Positions 17,103 through 25,580 of a stretch of 64,000 nucleotides of DNA are shown in pieces; the stretch's first letter is position 1; the number at the start of each line of letters is the position of its first letter. This DNA comes from JAUVKA01 sp964465145. GTDB lineage: Bacteria > Bacteroidota > Bacteroidia > Bacteroidales > UBA12481. The notes beneath the pieces were generated by a model. That model saw nothing but the letters and a program-made list of their open reading frames with translations, did not search any database and was not told the DNA's origin. The position numbers and the translations under genes are program-made. The stretch is taken from NCBI GenBank assembly GCA_964465145.1, contig CAYXJR010000006.1, positions 38,186-102,185 on the forward strand, given 5' to 3'.

Positions 17103-18482
17103 TTACAATCCGGGCTGGGCATCAAGCATAGCGCGTAGTGCTTCATCCGAAGGACGAGGTGCTCTTGGAGTAATGATTTTCCCTTCGGTGTTAACAAAAA
17201 CGAAAGTAGGTATATAACGAACCAGGTAATCGTCATTCATGTTGATTGAATCGTGCAACTGAATCCAGTCAAAGGCTTCTTCCTCCACCATTTTTTTCCA
17301 TGCTGCCTTATCTTTATCAACTGAAATACTCATAAAAACTACGTTTCTGCCTTTATAATCCGCTACTAATTTCCTGTAATGGGGAAATTCTGCTTTACAC
17401 GGCCCGCACCATGTAGCCCAGAAATCAATGTAAACATACTTTCCAGCCAGGTCTGCCAAAGCAAGATTCTCTCCATGAATATTTGGTAAAGAAAAAGTTG
17501 GAGCCGGCTGCCCAGGAAGGATAACCGACCATGCGTCAGACTTCTCTTTAACAGTGGCTTTATTTTCCTCATTAAGTGAGGTATTAAGATAACCTCTAAT
17601 TACACCCTCAATTCCGGTAGGGGGGCCTGCATCCATTTGCTGGTTAAGCAGATCGTAGGTGAAATACTCCTTCATCTCAGGAATTTCAATGTGTTTGTCA
17701 ATATAGTCCATTTTGGCAATCAATAATTCTGGCTTACCCCACATATCACCTGAAAGGCCGGCCTCAGTCATGGCCCCCTCTTCTATCTCACCACTTATAA
17801 AATTCAGTGCTGCCGGCACATCTATTAACAGAGGATTATTAAAATCCAGGGATGCCTTGAAATTATTCCAGCCATCAGGAAGGATAACAGTATCTTTTTT
17901 GGCATAATACCGATATGCACGCGGATAAACATTCAGGTCGCTGTACAAACCATATTCCAGGGTAAGCCTTTCCAGGTCAGCAAAGGATTTAGAAATGCCG
18001 TCTGCAAGGTAACTGTCAAGTAACCCGTTGTAAACCTTTTGCATGGAATCCCGGCTCATCTTATAGTCCATAGGTTCTAGAACAAATTTATCTTTGGCTT
18101 TACTTTGCCATTCACGGGACAAGCTTGCTTTCTCCAGTATATAGTTATTCTCCTGGGTTAAATCCCCGGAAAAGCTTTGGGAGTTTTTCCAATCAGCAAC
18201 ATCAACCATAAAATCAACGGTTTTGCCAGGCGCAATATAAACACTGGCACTGTTCCGTCCATATAGAAACATTATGGTCATGGGTTTTTCTGACTCCTTT
18301 TCAAAAGTAAAAGCCCCACCCTCATTGAGATCAATGGTATCCCTTACCCGATTGATGTAAGACATAAAAACAGTGGAATCAGGGTTGAGAATAGTTCCTG
18401 TCACACGACACAGATTACTAGGGGTTTGTTGACATCCAGCCAGGATTATCAGACTGGTAAAGAACAAGAGTAAATTTTTCAT
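17103..18482 (-). CDS. TlpA-like thiol:disulfide oxidoreductase lipoprotein
   Basis: About 459 residues from ATG at 18482, where a lipoprotein signal begins (MKNLLLFFTSLIILAGC); an upstream ATG at 18563 would put 27 charged residues before it and is less likely. The N-terminal half is a DUF4369-like beta domain, with a helical middle. The last 140 residues are a thioredoxin-like AhpC/TSA-Redoxin domain with FWATWCGPCKAEFPHYRKL; the redox cysteines are about 359 and 362. Proteins of this build reduce periplasmic disulfides or help cytochrome maturation in Bacteroidota. It lies 80 bases downstream of the esterase gene on the same strand. Confidence 0.88.
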   Translation of the reverse strand: MKNLLLFFTSLIILAGCQQTPSNLCRVTGTILNPDSTVFMSYINRVRDTIDLNEGGAFTFEKESEKPMTIMFLYGRNSASVYIAPGKTVDFMVDVADWKNSQSFSGDLTQENNYILEKASLSREWQSKAKDKFVLEPMDYKMSRDSMQKVYNGLLDSYLADGISKSFADLERLTLEYGLYSDLNVYPRAYRYYAKKDTVILPDGWNNFKASLDFNNPLLIDVPAALNFISGEIEEGAMTEAGLSGDMWGKPELLIAKMDYIDKHIEIPEMKEYFTYDLLNQQMDAGPPTGIEGVIRGYLNTSLNEENKATVKEKSDAWSVILPGQPAPTFSLPNIHGENLALADLAGKYVYIDFWATWCGPCKAEFPHYRKLVADYKGRNVVFMSISVDKDKAAWKKMVEEEAFDWIQLHDSINMNDDYLVRYIPTFVFVNTEGKIITPRAPRPSDEALRAMLDAQPGL

Positions 18483-18562
18483 TGTTTGAGTTTTTTTAGT
18501 AAGATTATTATTTCTTTTTCTATTCTGTTTTTTTGGTAATCCTATCCTAAAATTGTATTTCA

Positions 18563-20548
18563 CTAATTATCATTCCAGTTGTCAGTGCGGAATGGGCCTG
18601 CTGGTAAACCTTCGAAATTAAAAAGATTAGTTTGATCGGTAGATCCCCATCCAAACCTTACAGCCATGGGATTTTTAACTTCCGGACTGTAAACAATCAG
18701 GGTCTTTCCTTCAATTTCTGCACGTGCAGGTACAAATACACGGTCCCGCCCGGCGATCAGGAAATGAATCAGTTCAGGCCCGTCCATTTTAAGGCCCTCA
18801 CCCACATTATCAAAAATGATCCTGATCTTTGAAACTTCCTTTTTGTATTCTTTATAAAGGGGACCGGAAAATGGTATACCCTCCATCTGGTAATCTTTTG
18901 CCAGTGCCCAATAAGCCAGCCTCTTACCCACATCCTCTTTGTTTGGCGGATGAATGGTTACCAGGTCTCCAATGTCCATAGTCACCACCATTCCTGTATT
19001 TGGTAATTTCATTGCATGATGTTGTGCTTCCCTGAGCAAACCTGTGCTGAGCTCATCCCGATAGGTATAAGGAGCGATCTGTACGTAGTAAAATGAGAAA
19101 TCGCCCTGTCCCCAGTCATTTCGCCAGTTGTTAATCATATTTGGGAAAATCTGGCCATACAATTGACCGTCATACCTGTTTGATTCCCCCTGGTACCAAA
19201 TTGCCCCTTTAATCCGAAAAGGGATTAACGGACTTATCATCCCATTGTAAAGGGTGGTTGGGGTATTAGGTTCCCCGCAATTGTCGCAATAAGGCATATC
19301 AACCACCTCTCCATAGCTAATACTTTTCCTGGCTTTCCATTTTCCCTTAAGAATTTTAAAGGAGGCGTCATTCCCAACAGGAAATATTCGGAGCTGATTT
19401 GCCTCTCCGAAGATACCGCCTGCACCACTGGTATTTCCAACCTGGATTGCAATAGTATTATTCCCTGGCTTAACTATTCCAGCCGGGATCTTATAGATTC
19501 TTGGTGTAGCCCAGCTGTATGGATTGGGATGGGAGGCAACCTGAACTCCGTTTACCCAGGTGATATCTATTTCATCAATAGGGCCTAACTCGAGTTGGAT
19601 TTCTTTACCCGACCATTTCCTGGGAACCTTAAAACTAAGTCGGAATTCTACCATTCCGGAATAATTACCCAACCGAGTATTCTCCCATTTTGCTGGGACT
19701 TCAATCTTTTCCCAGTATTTATCCTGGAATCCCGGTAAAACCCAATCAGGGGCCTTCTCTAAACCTGGTAAGAAACCTAAATTACCAAGCCACTTATCCT
19801 GAACTATCTGATATGCATCAAGTTTTACCTGCCTGAACTCCTGAGAATCACACTCCCCCGGATAGGTTTGAAAATAGGGTATACGGCTAATAAATTCTTT
19901 GCTGGTCCATGCCTCAGCTGGAGTCCCTCCCCAGCTTGAATGAATAAGTCCAATCGGAATCCCCAGTTTTCGATACAGCTCTAATCCGAAAAAATAGCCG
20001 GCTGCACTGAAGTCCGGCATCTGTTCCGGGGAGCATTCTGTCCAATTCCCTTCACAATCATTCAGAGGTTCAAAGGAGGTTTTTCTAGCCACAGTAAATA
20101 AGCGGATTTCAGGATAATCAGCAGTGGCAATGACTTGCTCTGATTCGGTTACAGGCTGACCTGCCCATCCTTTTACAGGCATCTCCATATTACTCTGACC
20201 GGAACAAAGCCATACTTCACCAACCATCACATTATTAAGGACAATATCTTTGCTCCCTGAGATGGTAAGTTCATACGGTCCTCCTGCCTTTGGGGTAGGC
20301 ACATCAATCCTCCATTCACCATCTTTATTGCTCCGGGCTTTAACAGGAGAATCGAGCCATGAGGCTGACAGGTCGACTGTCTGACCTGGAGTATCCCAGC
20401 CCCAGAGAGGGACTATGACTTGCTGTTGCAGAACCATATTGCTGCTAATGATAGCAGGTAATTTGGTTTGCGGATAGGCATTAGAAGTGGTAACTATAAA
20501 TATACTGACAACCAAAAACCGAAGTGGGAATTTTACATTAAATGGCAT
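18563..20548 (-). CDS. Sialate O-acetylesterase-like SGNH hydrolase
   Basis: About 661 residues from ATG at 20548, which begins a signal peptide (MPFNVKFPLRFLVVSIFIVT...NAYPQ). The catalytic Ser119 is in VWLCSGQSNMEMPV, the hallmark of the SASA/DUF303 family. HSSWGGTPAEAW and AIWYQGESNR are the other conserved blocks, and DLVTIHPPNKEDVGKRLA holds the C-terminal Asp-x-x-His. Between residues about 230 and 370 sits a galactose-binding-like insertion. These enzymes remove O-acetyl groups from sialic acids or from xylan and pectin side chains; which one applies here is not visible. It probably acts in the periplasm. Confidence 0.92.
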   Translation of the reverse strand: MPFNVKFPLRFLVVSIFIVTTSNAYPQTKLPAIISSNMVLQQQVIVPLWGWDTPGQTVDLSASWLDSPVKARSNKDGEWRIDVPTPKAGGPYELTISGSKDIVLNNVMVGEVWLCSGQSNMEMPVKGWAGQPVTESEQVIATADYPEIRLFTVARKTSFEPLNDCEGNWTECSPEQMPDFSAAGYFFGLELYRKLGIPIGLIHSSWGGTPAEAWTSKEFISRIPYFQTYPGECDSQEFRQVKLDAYQIVQDKWLGNLGFLPGLEKAPDWVLPGFQDKYWEKIEVPAKWENTRLGNYSGMVEFRLSFKVPRKWSGKEIQLELGPIDEIDITWVNGVQVASHPNPYSWATPRIYKIPAGIVKPGNNTIAIQVGNTSGAGGIFGEANQLRIFPVGNDASFKILKGKWKARKSISYGEVVDMPYCDNCGEPNTPTTLYNGMISPLIPFRIKGAIWYQGESNRYDGQLYGQIFPNMINNWRNDWGQGDFSFYYVQIAPYTYRDELSTGLLREAQHHAMKLPNTGMVVTMDIGDLVTIHPPNKEDVGKRLAYWALAKDYQMEGIPFSGPLYKEYKKEVSKIRIIFDNVGEGLKMDGPELIHFLIAGRDRVFVPARAEIEGKTLIVYSPEVKNPMAVRFGWGSTDQTNLFNFEGLPAGPFRTDNWNDN

Positions 20549-20698
20549 ATGTATCAAGTTATCGGGGTTTTCCATTCAACAACTTATGGCTGACCAAAAT
20601 ACGAATTTTTTACCGGTTTCTGATACAGCCAATATCGAGATCTGCTAATATTAGGAATTCAAAGAAAACGACCAGGCTCCCTCCATTTATAAGGTTAG

Positions 20699-21424
20699 TT
20701 ATCTGCTAATCAATACTTTTCTTCTGATTTGAAGGCCGTCTGGGTTTGAAATTTCCAGAATGGCACAAGAAGCGGACAGATTTCCAAGGGTAAAACTAAG
20801 TTCCCTGGCCATTGAATCAGAAATAAGTTCTTTGATTACCTGTCCATTTAAACTCAACAACCTCATGGAATATGGTTTTTCCTGCACCTCCTGGAAATGG
20901 ATAGTGAGCTGATCGACGACGGGATTAGGATAAATACTAACAATGTTGCTATTTATCCTGATGTCTGGGATCCCAGCTGATCCAACCTGGTAAAAGCTTG
21001 TTACCCCAACCGAATCCTTATCATCTTGAGAGTTGAAAAATGTATAGCAGATTATAGAAGTTCCCTCCATCCCGTATGGTTCAAAATCACCAGCAATGGA
21101 AGAGAAATCCGATCCAAAAGCGGGGATTTTGATGGATACTGGAGAAACATATACCGTTGGCATAAAGCAACTTCCCCAGCAAAATGTATTCACTGTGTTT
21201 TCAACCAGGGAAATTTCTGTTTTTTTAACTTTTACTTCTATTTCTTTATCGGTAAGATTCTTTACAGTGATGTGTAATTCCATCAAATCGTCTGTAACAG
21301 CCCCTGATAGGTACACGCTATCATTACTGATAACCTCATCATGGAATTTTAGGCTGAGGCTCTAAGCAAACACCTGACACGAGAACAAAAACAGAATCGA
21401 AGAAGTTATTGCAATCCTTATCAT
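20699..21424 (-). pseudogene. T9SS-sorted exported protein interrupted by an amber codon
   Basis: From ATG at 21424-21422, 10 bases after the Omp28-like gene, the frame reads a textbook signal peptide MIRIAITSSILFLFSCQVFA. Codon 21 is then TAG (21364-21362) and the same frame continues SLSLKFHDEVISNDSVYLSG and onward for about 220 residues to a type A T9SS tail (VSIYPNPVVDQLTIHF ... RRKVLISR). The stop falls exactly where signal peptides in this phylum usually have Gln after Ala, so a single CAG-to-TAG change explains it. Without readthrough only the signal peptide is made; reinitiation at GTG 21316 would give a protein without export signal. The cargo domain family is not recognised. Confidence 0.8.
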
Positions 21425-21433
21425 TTTCCAAAT

Positions 21434-22270
21434 TTACTTTATTAATATCTCTCTGGTACATTGAATTACTTCCATGATGCCGGCCTCGTACAAAAATACA
21501 ACCAAAGAACAATTTTCCGGTACCCATGAAGGCTCCAGGACCAAAAATTTTTCAATCTGGACATTTGCGCCAACCGAACAATCTGATTTTGAAAGCGTTT
21601 CACCCCAAACAGATCCCACCGAAGTTCTGAAAACATGATTGTGTACATAATTCTCAATATCGATTGGATCCATATCTTCATCCTTTTGCCAGGATATGAT
21701 CCCGTCCTCGAGCAGGTAAACAGCCAACCTCACGTCCCCGTCAAGAGTTGAGTTATTAATTAACTTAATTGTAAGCTGCACTTCTCTACTATTTTCATGG
21801 TAATCAATGGTGGTCATCAGTTCAACAGTAGCCTCATCATTCATCACGGCATCAACCTCAGTGGGCCAGGAGGAATAGGATGACAGACTGGCTTTATCCA
21901 GATTCCCAACCAGGCCTATAGGGAAGGATTCGAATTCATAATAACTTTCCAGTTCTGCGCCCTGAATGGTACGGAAATCTTTGGTGAATTTGTCGCCGGA
22001 AAGGGGACGTGCAAAGTATCCAAGATGGAAAGCCACAGGAATTACTCTATCACCGTATAAATCACTTAATTGATCGATAGTTCTATGGGCTTTGGGACAA
22101 GACTTGCAAGTATGGCCAGTAAAATCCAAGATCAAAACATTGATAAGATTTTTTTCTCCTATCACCCCGCCATCATCATGCTCCTCGAGATAGGGACCCT
22201 CAATCACATCACAGGCTCCAAATATTAAACTACTGGTGACAATCAAAAAAAATAGAGAAATTCTTTTCAT
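21434..22270 (-). CDS. Omp28-related outer membrane lipoprotein
   Basis: A 278-residue lipoprotein (signal LIVTSSLIFGAC, Cys20). NVLILDFTGHTCKSCPKAHRTIDQLSDLYG matches the thioredoxin-like N-terminal part of Omp28-type proteins with a CxxC-like pair (TCKSCP), followed by beta-rich C-terminal sequence. Omp28 relatives are surface lipoproteins in Porphyromonas and allies, with proposed adhesion or fimbria-related roles; a specific role is not established here. It lies between a truncated DUF6029-like gene (10 bases upstream) and the amber-interrupted T9SS gene (10 bases downstream). The three form a conserved-looking operon of which only this member appears intact. Confidence 0.82.
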   Translation of the reverse strand: MKRISLFFLIVTSSLIFGACDVIEGPYLEEHDDGGVIGEKNLINVLILDFTGHTCKSCPKAHRTIDQLSDLYGDRVIPVAFHLGYFARPLSGDKFTKDFRTIQGAELESYYEFESFPIGLVGNLDKASLSSYSSWPTEVDAVMNDEATVELMTTIDYHENSREVQLTIKLINNSTLDGDVRLAVYLLEDGIISWQKDEDMDPIDIENYVHNHVFRTSVGSVWGETLSKSDCSVGANVQIEKFLVLEPSWVPENCSLVVFLYEAGIMEVIQCTREILIK

Positions 22271-22279
22271 TCCGGGTGA

Positions 22280-23195
22280 TTAAAAAATACTGGTTATTGA
22301 AATAGTGAACCCATTCATGGCCGGGACATTCCGACAAACGCCGCCAACACATAATATTCCCTCCCTTTGTTTCCCATAGCTCAGCTGAATCCGATTGGCA
22401 TTGCGAACATAACCAAATGATCCGTATAGGTAATGTTTCCGACTGGATTCATCCGGGTTCCCAAAATTATATTGGTCGGAAAGAGAGAAAAACCAATGGG
22501 GGGAGACAGAATATTCTGCCAGAATCATAGCCCATTTACCTTTGTCATCATCAGTCCATAAACTTTGCATCTCCATTCGCAAAGCATGCTTCGGGACGAT
22601 TCTCCACGTAAGGTCCAAAATAGCGATATCGGCACTAACCATATCTCCCTTGCCCTCCAAAACCATCTGGTTATACTTAAGATGTTGATACAAGGCTGAA
22701 AATTTCCATTTCGCATTTAGTTTCCTTGTAACTTCAACATTAAAATCCCGGTAAAAAATCTCTTTCCCGAGTTGGAAAAAATCTGAATAATATCCCAGAG
22801 TACCTGGTCTCCCGATTGGAATGGTATCATTTATATTCTCGTGGTTGATATCATTAACAAGGGAAAAGTTAAAACTTATCTGTGTGCCATATTTACCACC
22901 TGCCCAGCTACCTCGTTTAATCAAGTAAGAAACCTCACCCTGCATGCCCATTTCTCCCTTCGGCTGTGAAGCATAAGGATAAAGGCTCATCAGACTATAG
23001 GAATAATTTTTTGATATTGGAGGAAGGTAATTGATCATCAGGTTGGGTAAACCCGATTATCTAATATCATTTTCAATCTCTCATAATCCTGGAGAATTTT
23101 CGACAGCCTCAGACAGGTCCAATACCGGTAAGTATAAAATCCGGTGCATTTCCACTTCCATCGAGCTGAGCCATTGAATGAACAGCACCCAACAT
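22280..23195 (-). pseudogene. DUF6029-type protein truncated by internal deletion
   Basis: An intact C-terminal part (22280-23056, about 259 residues) reads as an outer-membrane beta-barrel ending CVGGVCRNVPAMNGFTISIT. I recognise this as DUF6029-like, a family of about 500-550 residues. Just upstream, in another frame, 23195-23109 encodes the end of a signal peptide and a mature start (MLGAVHSMAQLDGSGNAPDF, then ILTGIGPV and TGA). Between these, 23057-23108 is non-coding in all useful frames. So roughly the N-terminal half was deleted and the frame lost. ATG at 23038 could start the C-terminal piece, but it lacks an export signal. The family call is from memory and moderate. Confidence 0.65.
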
Positions 23196-23258
23196 TAACA
23201 GTGGTGTTCCACCAAGAAAGACCAATAATCGTCCAGGAGTTCAACTCCACCGGAATTA

Positions 23259-25052
23259 CTAGTCCATTTTAAGCTTTTTCCAGTACCTGGTAAGCAAGAA
23301 AATAGTAACCGAAGCTGCGGCTGTAAGGGATATGGCCGGCAAAAGGTTCCCATAAATGAAATAGCCTGTAGCAAAAAGTAAAAAATACACTGAGAAGGAT
23401 CCTAACAATAAACACAGAATTCCCGTTGGTACATCCCATGCCTGGCTGCCTTCAGGCTCGACAGATACTCCATCTTTCCCGGCTTCTGTAATAACTTTTT
23501 TCCATCCTGGGCCGCCTGGATGAACCAAGCGGTAAAAACTCCTCAGGGTATCTTTTGGAACTGGCTTGGTCAGCAAAGTTACTGAAAGCCAGGCCACCGT
23601 TGTGATTCCAACACCTATCAATAATTCCCAATGCGACTCCAGCTCAACCATCCCCGTGTACTTGTGAATAAATTCAAAATACAGGGCAACAGCAAAGGAA
23701 ACCATCATACCAGTGATCTCTGTATATGCATTGATCCGCCACCAAAACCACCGTAGGATATAAATCAAACCAGTACCTGCACCAATCTGCAGGAGTATAT
23801 TAAACGCCTGCAAAGCATTCTGAAGAATAAGTGCAAAAAGTCCGGCTAAAACCATCAAAACCACTGTGGAGATTCTCCCGGCTGTTACCACTTGTTTTTC
23901 GGTAGCACTGGGGTTCAGGAACCGACGATAAAAATCATTTGCAATATATGATGATCCCCAATTCAACTGAGATGCTGTGGTGGACATGTAAGCAGCAATC
24001 AGAGAAGCAACCACAAGCCCCAGAAATCCGCTGGGGAGCTTGGAAAGCATAGCTGGGTAGGCAAAATCATTTTTAACAATATTCGGATCAATATCAGGGA
24101 AAGCATCACGTAAAGATGCTATGTCAGGAAAAACAATAAGGGAAATAAGTGCAACCAGAATCCATGGCCATGGACGTAATGCGTAGTGTAATGTATTAAA
24201 CAGCAGCGTGGCTTTCATTGCTCCTGTTTCGTTTTTCGCGCTCAGCATTCTCTGGGCGATGTAACCTCCGCCTCCTGGTTCGGCACCGGGATACCACACA
24301 CTCCACCACTGAACAGCAAGAGGCATAATCAATAAAATAACTACCATTCTGGTGTCACTGAAATCAGGAAGTAAGTTTAGTTTGGGAATAACGGCCTCAT
24401 GCTCTAGCAAATTAGCAAGTCCTCCCACTTCAGGCAATTTCAAAAGTATAATGGCGGCACCAATAGCTCCTATCATTGCAATTCCAAATTGGAAAAAGTC
24501 GGTTATCAGGATACTTTTTAAGCCGCCAACCGTAGAGTATAAAAGGACAACCACAGAAGCAACGATCAGGGTTTGCTCTGCTGACCAATGCAGCATCACT
24601 GCCCCTATCTTTATCAGGGCAAGGGAAACTGTGGCAATAACCATGATATTGAAGAATGCCCCAAGATATATGGCTCTGAAACCCCTCAGGAAAGCAGCTA
24701 ACCGGCCACTGTACCGGATCTCATAAAACTCAAGGTCCGTCATTACTTTCGATCGGCGCCACAATTTGGCATAAATAAATACTGTTACCATCCCAGTCAA
24801 CAGGAAAGCCCACCATGCCCAGTTACCTGCCACACCATTCTGCCTGACAATATCTGTCACCAGGTTTGGGGTGTCACAGGAAAAAGTTGTAGCAACCATA
24901 GAAACTCCAAGGAGCCACCAGGGCATATTTCTTCCCGAGAGGAAGAAATCTTTGGCCGAACGACCTGCGTTCCTCGAAGCAATGAAGCCAATGGATAAAA
25001 GAATTACAAAGAAAACCCCCAGTATTATCCAGTCAATCGTTTTGAGTACCAT
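23259..25052 (-). CDS. Sodium:solute symporter (SSS family)
   Basis: A 597-residue inner-membrane protein with about 13-14 hydrophobic segments. Family marks are the N-terminal DFFLSGRNMPWWLLGVSMVATTFS block, YSTVGGLKSILITDFFQF (typical SSS signature), and the C-terminal extension beyond TM13 common in SGLT-like Bacteroidota members. It should import a sugar, sugar acid or related solute with sodium. The length and the FSCDTPN variant of the usual ATTFS(A/S)-x-S fit the large sugar-type subgroup, but the substrate cannot be read from sequence. Its stop is directly followed on the same strand by the decayed DUF6029/Omp28 cluster. Confidence 0.9.
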   Translation of the reverse strand: MVLKTIDWIILGVFFVILLSIGFIASRNAGRSAKDFFLSGRNMPWWLLGVSMVATTFSCDTPNLVTDIVRQNGVAGNWAWWAFLLTGMVTVFIYAKLWRRSKVMTDLEFYEIRYSGRLAAFLRGFRAIYLGAFFNIMVIATVSLALIKIGAVMLHWSAEQTLIVASVVVLLYSTVGGLKSILITDFFQFGIAMIGAIGAAIILLKLPEVGGLANLLEHEAVIPKLNLLPDFSDTRMVVILLIMPLAVQWWSVWYPGAEPGGGGYIAQRMLSAKNETGAMKATLLFNTLHYALRPWPWILVALISLIVFPDIASLRDAFPDIDPNIVKNDFAYPAMLSKLPSGFLGLVVASLIAAYMSTTASQLNWGSSYIANDFYRRFLNPSATEKQVVTAGRISTVVLMVLAGLFALILQNALQAFNILLQIGAGTGLIYILRWFWWRINAYTEITGMMVSFAVALYFEFIHKYTGMVELESHWELLIGVGITTVAWLSVTLLTKPVPKDTLRSFYRLVHPGGPGWKKVITEAGKDGVSVEPEGSQAWDVPTGILCLLLGSFSVYFLLFATGYFIYGNLLPAISLTAAASVTIFLLTRYWKKLKMD

Positions 25053-25580
25053 AGGTGTTATTTAATTTATTTATAAGATTTTATAATTCTATTCATTTAT
25101 TGAAATCGGAAAGCAAAGAAATGTTGGATTCCTATTATCTCCAACCTCCCGACTATGACTACAAGCACTTAACATGCTTACAATCAAACCATTTGCAAAT
25201 ATTATTGAAAATGGTTTTCGTTTCATCGAATGCTTAATTTGATCAAATATAGAAATTATCAGGTAGAAATTCTGTTCATTAATTTATAGCTTAAAACACA
25301 GGCCTGATAATTATTATTATGCTTGTTATGAAAACAAGCTTGTGGTTCGTTTCATTTGAAAATTTCTATATGTTTGTGCATTAGTGCTTTTCTAAGGCAA
25401 TTTTTTTTATTTACATTAGACAGGATGTTTTTGGGGTGGGTTTGTTGGGTATTGTGGTTAGACTTAGGGTTACGAAGAACAAAAAGATACAAAACTTCCA
25501 GTATTCAATGCTGGTCAAATGTTGGCTGAGTTACTGAAATAGATATTTGAAATGATTTAAGTTTTAAACCTGACTCAAAA
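25053..25580. other. Intergenic region between divergent symporter and GH51 genes
   Basis: No convincing gene. Likely promoters for both flanking genes lie here. A TATATTTG match on the minus strand (25251-25244) and a TATGTTTG on the plus strand (25369-25376) fit the -7 consensus, both without a good -33 box. A small inverted repeat GCTTGTT/AACAAGC lies at 25321-25339. A 24-codon frame at 25473-25544 ends like a protein tail but is too short to call. Confidence 0.4.

Noticed and set aside
21362..21364. TAG as a recoded (pyrrolysine) codon
   Set aside because: No pyl genes or other in-frame TAG reading in the window, and normal TAG stops are used elsewhere; a nonsense mutation is simpler.
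23038..23250. 70-codon minus-strand frame beside the DUF6029 remnant
   Set aside because: A different frame of the same region gives a clear signal peptide end (MLGAVHSMAQ), so this Trp/Cys-rich frame is spurious.
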